Source of the DNA: Verrucomicrobiales bacterium
Lineage (GTDB): Bacteria; Verrucomicrobiota; Verrucomicrobiia; Verrucomicrobiales; DEV007
DNA length: 46,074 nt
Assembly: GCA_029213025.1 (NCBI GenBank)
Contig: JARGOZ010000008.1
Location: forward strand, 42,635 to 88,708
Direction of reading: 5' to 3'
Shown: positions 41,886 to 46,074 of the stretch, piece by piece
How the letters are laid out: every line of letters begins with the position of its first letter
How positions within the stretch are numbered: the stretch's first letter is position 1
Notes under the pieces: model-generated
What the model was told of the DNA's origin: nothing
What the model saw: the letters and a program-made list of their open reading frames with translations, nothing else
Databases searched by the model: none
Program-made: the position numbers and the translations under genes

Positions 41886-43271
41886 TCACGGTTCCGCGCG
41901 TTTTTCCTCAAACTGAGCCCGCCAATAGTCGAGCCGTTCTTTGACACGCTTTTCCATGCCGTTTTCCCCCGGCTCGTAATAAACCCGGCCTTCCGGCAGG
42001 TAGGACTGCGGCACAAATCCCTCTTCGTAGTCGTGGCCGTAGAGATAAACGGTGTCGTTGGGATCAATGGCCCCACCTTCGGTACCCAGCTTTTTTCGGC
42101 TTTTGGTTCGAAGATGGGCCGGAACGGCGAGGGTTCTACCTTCCGCCACATCGCGTAGAGCGGCATTGATTCCGACATAGGCACGGTTGCTCTTCGGTGC
42201 GGTCGCCATGTAGATCGCGGCGTGGGCGAGTGTGATCCGCGCTTCGGGCATACCGATGAATTCGACCGCCTGCTGGGCGGCCACAGCGACCCGCAACGCA
42301 TTTGAATCAGCCATCCCTACGTCCTCGCTGGCGGTGATTACGATACGGCGGGCGATGAAGCGGATATCTTCCCCGGCATGCAGCATCTTGGCGAGCCAGT
42401 ACAAGGTGGCATCCGGATCGCAGCCCCGCATCGATTTGATGAAGGCGCTGATCGTGTCGTAGTGCGCATCCCCGTCCGCATCGTAAACGACGGTCTTTTT
42501 CTGGATGGAGTCTTCGGCCACCTCGAGAGTGATGCGGATTTCACCGCTTTCATCATCCGGCTCCGTCGTGAGCACAGCGAGTTCAAAAGAAGTCAGCAAT
42601 TTCCTCGCATCACCGTCGCACATGGTGATGTAATGATTGGCCGCATCACCATCGACGACCAGTGCCATTTTCCCGAAACCGCGTTCTTCATCATTGATGG
42701 CCGCCTCCAGCAACTGCCGGAGATCCTGTTCATCGAGCGGCTCCAACTGAAACACCTGGCTCCGGGAAACCAACGGGCTGTTGATATAGAAAAAAGGATT
42801 GTGCGTTGTCGCACCGATAAACCGGACGGTTCCCCGCTCGATATGGGGCAGCAAAACATCCTGCTGCGATTTATTGAACCGGTGAATCTCATCGACAAAC
42901 AAAGTCGTGATTTCTTTTCTCGTTCGAAGGAACTGACTCGCCGCTTCGGTCGCTTTCCTGATCTCGGCCACATTACTTTCCACACCGGACAAATTGATAA
43001 AACGGCTGTCCGTTCGCCGGGCGATCAGTTCGGCGAGGCTGGTTTTCCCCACCCCGGGAGGTCCGTAAAAGATCAGCGAAGTAAAGCGGTCCGCCTCCAC
43101 AGCGCGCCGCAGCAGCTTACCTTCGCCGAGAATATGCCTCTGCCCGACGTATTCATCCAGCGTACGGGGGCGCATCCTGGCCGCCAGCGGCACAGGCTGG
43201 ACCGGGCTGTGATCCGGTTCCTCATCCGGATCGAACAATTCTTCATCGAGGTCGTCAAAAAGGTCAGCCAT
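41886..43271 (-). CDS. rarA: Replication-associated recombination protein RarA (AAA+ ATPase)
   Basis: This is a 461-residue clamp-loader-like AAA+ ATPase that acts at stalled replication forks. The N-terminus has LAARMRPRTLDEYVGQRHILG. Walker A is GPPGVGKTSLA near residue 56, Walker B is LFVDEIHRFNKSQQD and sensor 1 is GATTHNPFF. The C-terminal tetramerisation region contains SAFIKSMRGCDPDATLYWLAKML and the final YLYGHDYEEGFVPQSYLPE block that closes RarA proteins. The length is as expected. It is divergent from the TAXI gene with 133 bp between the starts. Confidence 0.95.
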   Translation of the reverse strand: MADLFDDLDEELFDPDEEPDHSPVQPVPLAARMRPRTLDEYVGQRHILGEGKLLRRAVEADRFTSLIFYGPPGVGKTSLAELIARRTDSRFINLSGVESNVAEIRKATEAASQFLRTRKEITTLFVDEIHRFNKSQQDVLLPHIERGTVRFIGATTHNPFFYINSPLVSRSQVFQLEPLDEQDLRQLLEAAINDEERGFGKMALVVDGDAANHYITMCDGDARKLLTSFELAVLTTEPDDESGEIRITLEVAEDSIQKKTVVYDADGDAHYDTISAFIKSMRGCDPDATLYWLAKMLHAGEDIRFIARRIVITASEDVGMADSNALRVAVAAQQAVEFIGMPEARITLAHAAIYMATAPKSNRAYVGINAALRDVAEGRTLAVPAHLRTKSRKKLGTEGGAIDPNDTVYLYGHDYEEGFVPQSYLPEGRVYYEPGENGMEKRVKERLDYWRAQFEEKRAEP

Positions 43272-43404
43272 GATTCCTCAAGAAACCGGTGAATCCGGAT
43301 CCTGCTACGATTTTTCCAGTAAAAACGAGTCTTCGCCAAATTGCGATTCAATTAAGAACCTGTTTGGTGTTGATCAAAAGGCGCTCCCATGTTTTCTTGT
43401 CTTT

Positions 43405-44772
43405 ATGAAATCTATCGGGAAATTTTCCTTTCTTGTTATTCTATGCTTCTTTCTTCTCCCCAATGCCGAAGCGCAACGCTCCTACTTTGATTTAGGTTTC
43501 CCCTCTTCCAGACACCCTTACCCGGACAATGTCGGCACCAACAAAGTGAATCCAGGGATTGCCACCGGTTCCAGCTCAGGATTTTACGTCCGCTTCGGCG
43601 AGGATATTTCCAAACTGTGCGCCAATTACGGGATTTCTCTGAACTCATCGGATCCGAACCGGTTTCGCTACCCGAAATTCCGGGTCAATGTGTATGCCAC
43701 CCAGGGCGGCTTCGACAGTGTCAAGCGCCTCCGCTACGAAAGGGAAGTGCAACTCGCCATCGTTCAGTCGGATCTCCGTTACTTTGCTGACAAAATGTCC
43801 GACGAAGAACCCGACCCGAAGAAACGGGAAGCCTGGCGTCAGATCGCCGATGAAATAAAGCTGGTCCTGCCTCTCTACCGGGAAAAGGTTCACATTCTGG
43901 TTCGCCCCGGCGACAAAGCGAAATTTAAAGATCTCGCCGGTCTCATGAAAGCGGGTGCTACGGTCAACGTCGGCGAGATCAGCTCGGGCGGGATGATCAC
44001 CTGCATGATGCTGGAAGATACCATGACGAGGTCTCGCGCCTGGAGAACCGGCAACAACCGGATGTGGAGAAAGCGCTATCACCCGACCGACGCAGCTCTC
44101 GATATGCTGGTCGGAAACAACAAGACCGATAAGATCGATGCTGTGATTCTCGTCGGCGGAATTCCCTACCCCGCCCTGAAAAGTTTCGGAATGGACTGGG
44201 CGGTGAAAAAAGGTCTGTTTAAAGCCGGCCTCGAAGCCAAACCTCAAATCGCCCTGCTGCCCGTAGGAGCCGAGGCAAAAGATCTCCTTTGTGCCCACGA
44301 CCATGACGGAGGTGCCGGTCGCCGCCACAGCCACGATTTCATCGGCTGCTATCTGCCCGATCAGATTAATGTATCGGATTACGAATTTCTCGGCGACAGC
44401 AAAGAAGTAGTCGAAACTGTCGGTGTTTACTCCTGTCTCGTGACTCATGCATCCTACGGCAAGTCGACCAGAGAACCGCACAAAATCGATTGGGTGCGAC
44501 ACATTCTCTATCGCATTTTGACCAAACTCGACCCGTATTCCGACTATGGATTACCTACCGATTTCGGAGTACCCCGTGCCGGAACAAAATGGAAAGAAGT
44601 GCAGGCCGTTCCGAATTTGGGCAATTCTGAAGCCGCCTGGGAAGACATTTACGGATGGGCGCGCCACGATGACACGATGCTTCGTAAAATGGTCGACGCC
44701 TGGGCTGCCGGTTCCGCCACCGAGGGAGGCTCCACCAGCACCAACATTGTCGATCCGATCAAACTTTTCTAG
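43405..44772 (+). CDS. TAXI family solute-binding protein with His-rich insertion
   Basis: This is a 455-residue secreted protein with a signal peptide ending near PNAEA. The TAXI-type binding fold of TRAP transporters is seen in GIATGSSSGFYVRFGEDISKL, VYATQGGFDSVKRL, VQLAIVQSDLRYFA and KVHILVRPGD. A segment near residue 295 (CAHDHDGGAGRRHSHDFIGC) carries four His and three Asp between two Cys and is foreign to the family; it could bind metal. No TRAP permease genes are adjacent, so it may work with a distant transporter or as a sensor. The ATG at 43405 starts the signal peptide; earlier codons in frame are not conserved-looking. Three 22-bp repeats follow its stop. Confidence 0.8.
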   Translation: MKSIGKFSFLVILCFFLLPNAEAQRSYFDLGFPSSRHPYPDNVGTNKVNPGIATGSSSGFYVRFGEDISKLCANYGISLNSSDPNRFRYPKFRVNVYATQGGFDSVKRLRYEREVQLAIVQSDLRYFADKMSDEEPDPKKREAWRQIADEIKLVLPLYREKVHILVRPGDKAKFKDLAGLMKAGATVNVGEISSGGMITCMMLEDTMTRSRAWRTGNNRMWRKRYHPTDAALDMLVGNNKTDKIDAVILVGGIPYPALKSFGMDWAVKKGLFKAGLEAKPQIALLPVGAEAKDLLCAHDHDGGAGRRHSHDFIGCYLPDQINVSDYEFLGDSKEVVETVGVYSCLVTHASYGKSTREPHKIDWVRHILYRILTKLDPYSDYGLPTDFGVPRAGTKWKEVQAVPNLGNSEAAWEDIYGWARHDDTMLRKMVDAWAAGSATEGGSTSTNIVDPIKLF

Positions 44773-44778
44773 GCATTC

Positions 44779-44844
44779 AACAGGGTACAATGCCCGACCT
44801 AACAGGGTACAGTCTACCATTCAACAGGGTACAGTGCCCCGCTG
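44779..44844 (-). repeat. Array of three 22-bp repeats
   Basis: Units begin at 44779, 44801 and 44823, exactly 22 bp apart. The core AACAGGGTACAGT (AACAGGGTACAAT in the first) is shared with the array at 29064-29199, and the 9 bases between cores differ. It begins 7 bp after the TAXI stop. Unlike the first array it lacks the TGTCAAAA-type end. Confidence 0.75.
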
Positions 44845-44887
44845 AATGTATATCACAGGCTCTTCCGCCTGTGCAATTTACTCCGCA

Positions 44888-45328
44888 ATGAAGTGGCAGA
44901 TCATATCTATAGGAAAGCCCTCCCTCGACTATGCAAAAAGCGGCATTGCCGAATACACCAAACGCCTCCGCCGCTATACCAAACTGGAGATGATTCAGCA
45001 AAAAGAAGCCGGCCAGGAAAAAAACAGCCGCTTCCTGCTTGATGCTTCCGAAGGTGCGTTTCGCATCGTCCTCGACGAAAGAGGTAAAGCTCCCTCAACC
45101 CGGGAATTCGCTACCGACGTTGAAACCTGGCAGAATAACGGGATGAAAAAAATCGCCTTACTGATCGGCGGGGCGGATGGCCACAACCAGCAGGTTCGCG
45201 ATGCCGCAGACCTCATCTGGTCACTGAGCGGCTTCACCCTGCAGCACGAACTCGCCCTGGTGGTGCTCCTCGAACAAATCTATCGTGTCCACACCGTCCT
45301 GAAAGGCGAACCCTATCACCGCGACTAA
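44888..45328 (+). CDS. rlmH: 23S rRNA (pseudouridine1915-N3)-methyltransferase RlmH
   Basis: This is a 146-residue SPOUT methyltransferase that methylates pseudouridine 1915 in helix 69 of 23S rRNA on the assembled ribosome. The AdoMet knot motif is LLIGGADGHNQQV near residue 95. The C-terminal signature is EQIYRVHTVLKGEPYHRD. The N-terminus KWQIISIGKPSLDYAKSGIAEYTKRL fits the family. The ATG at 44888 matches the usual start; a further 14 codons upstream are not conserved. Confidence 0.95.
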   Translation: MKWQIISIGKPSLDYAKSGIAEYTKRLRRYTKLEMIQQKEAGQEKNSRFLLDASEGAFRIVLDERGKAPSTREFATDVETWQNNGMKKIALLIGGADGHNQQVRDAADLIWSLSGFTLQHELALVVLLEQIYRVHTVLKGEPYHRD

Positions 45329-45396
45329 TCTCATTTTTTGTTCCCTTGATCCCCAAAAGTCGATATGTTCCAATAATCACACTCATTTCAGTAAAA

Positions 45397-46074
45397 ATGA
45401 AAATCACATCTCTTCTACTCGCTGTTTTGCTCCCCGCCACAACTCTCTTTGCCGTGCCGAAAGTTAAACCGGAAGAGGAAGACTTAAAAAAACCGATCGG
45501 AACAATCGTCATCGATCCTCCTGCGGCGAAGAAACCGGAAGAAAAGCCCAAAGCAGCCGCCCCGGCGAAGAAGACGGAAAAAAAGACGGTAAAGGTGAAA
45601 AAAGAACTGTTCGAAACCCGTCTGGAGCTGGAAGGAATCATCGAAAGCAAAAAGAACACGCCCATCAGAGTGATCCCGGAGTCCTGGTCGGATCTCACTG
45701 TCCTGAGTGTGGCCGAACACGGTGCCCGGGTAGAGAAAGGCGAAGTCATCCTTCAGTTTGAGACGGAAAAACTGAAGCGCACTCTTCAGGATGAAGAAGC
45801 GGCTCTGCCACTCGCGAAACTGAAGCTGGAATCGGCAGAGGCGGAATTAGAACAATTGAAAAAAACCGCACCAATCAACCTCGAAGCCAAACGCCGCAAC
45901 AAAGCCAATCGCGAAGATGACTTTGCCTACTTCGAAGAAGTGCGCCGCCCGATGAATGAGCGGGACGCCCGGGAACGCCTCAAGTCCTACCAAAACTACC
46001 TTTCCTACGCCGAGGAGGAGCTGCGTCAGCTCAAAAAGATGTATGAGAACGACGACATGACCGAAGAGACCGAG
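45397..46074 (+). CDS. Membrane-fusion (HlyD-like) periplasmic adaptor, partial
   Basis: The first 226 codons are present; the frame runs off the window. A signal peptide (MKITSLLLAVLLPATTLFA) is followed by a Pro/Lys/Ala-rich linker (residues 25-70). Then comes a biotinyl-lipoyl-like half domain: FETRLELEGIIESKKNTPIRV, then LTVLSVAEHGARVEKGEVILQFETE. A long Glu/Lys coiled-coil hairpin region begins after residue 130. This is the layout of HlyD/MacA-type adaptors for ABC or RND exporters. The partner pump is presumably downstream, outside the window. Confidence 0.75.
   Translation, partial: MKITSLLLAVLLPATTLFAVPKVKPEEEDLKKPIGTIVIDPPAAKKPEEKPKAAAPAKKTEKKTVKVKKELFETRLELEGIIESKKNTPIRVIPESWSDLTVLSVAEHGARVEKGEVILQFETEKLKRTLQDEEAALPLAKLKLESAEAELEQLKKTAPINLEAKRRNKANREDDFAYFEEVRRPMNERDARERLKSYQNYLSYAEEELRQLKKMYENDDMTEETE

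Noticed and set aside
42378..43292. 304-codon plus-strand ORF
   Set aside because: It is antisense to rarA, whose AAA+ motifs are intact.
29064..44844. A 15.7-kb composite transposon between the two 22-bp arrays
   Set aside because: The arrays are in direct, not inverted, orientation, the second lacks the TGT end, and the genes between are ordinary chromosomal genes.

Overview
The window looks like chromosomal DNA of a Gram-negative bacterium of the Verrucomicrobiota/PVC group. The main signs are a DUF1549/DUF1553 (PSD1-type) protein with a CAQCHNHP motif, an LpxL-like acyltransferase fused to a family-9 glycosyltransferase, a SecG with a long Ala/Pro/Lys tail, and metal-efflux adaptors carrying DUF3347 domains. 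This placement is inferred from gene families. No rRNA or tRNA gene was recognised.

Region 1 (1-11.2 kb) is a carbohydrate cluster on both strands. The minus strand carries a PIG-L deacetylase, a GT4 glycosyltransferase, a small unknown protein and a partial six-hairpin glycosidase. The plus strand carries an orphan sufB with its own terminator. It is followed by a translationally coupled set: a GT4 fused to a C-terminal alpha-helical domain, a GH130 protein and a PTS Enzyme I-like protein, joined by two 4-base stop/start overlaps. The set probably makes and recycles a mannose- or glucose-containing glycan.

Region 2 (11.2-14.5 kb) is a scar zone. It holds a GlsB/YeaQ membrane protein, a frameshifted gene, a YceI lipoprotein, a decayed group II intron, the C-terminal piece of a second six-hairpin glycosidase, and the C-terminal piece of a metal-handling membrane protein. 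Copies of a dispersed palindromic repeat lie here and at 1-4 kb.

Region 3 (14.5-24.4 kb, minus strand) is a copper/silver-type efflux island: a DUF3347 protein, a cardiolipin synthase, CusA, CusB (with two metal-binding and two DUF3347 domains) and a TolC-type outer-membrane protein. The first gene is a small HMA lipoprotein whose first metal-binding cysteine is replaced by an in-frame TGA. A compact stem-loop follows at the spacing expected of a bacterial SECIS, so this is a candidate selenoprotein and the main finding.

Region 4 (24.5-46 kb) is mostly housekeeping and envelope genes: an HtrA-like protease, a possible double-psi-beta-barrel protein, a LysM lipoprotein-mog-SDR run, a secG-acyltransferase/GT9-ABC run, recD2-alcohol dehydrogenase, a Popeye-like cNMP-binding membrane protein, a PSD1-M20-dienelactone hydrolase run, rarA, a TAXI-type binding protein, rlmH and a partial membrane-fusion protein. 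Two arrays of a 22-bp repeat with the same core lie directly after two of the genes (29.06 kb and 44.78 kb) and resemble the multiple transposase-binding sites at IS21/Tn7-type ends.
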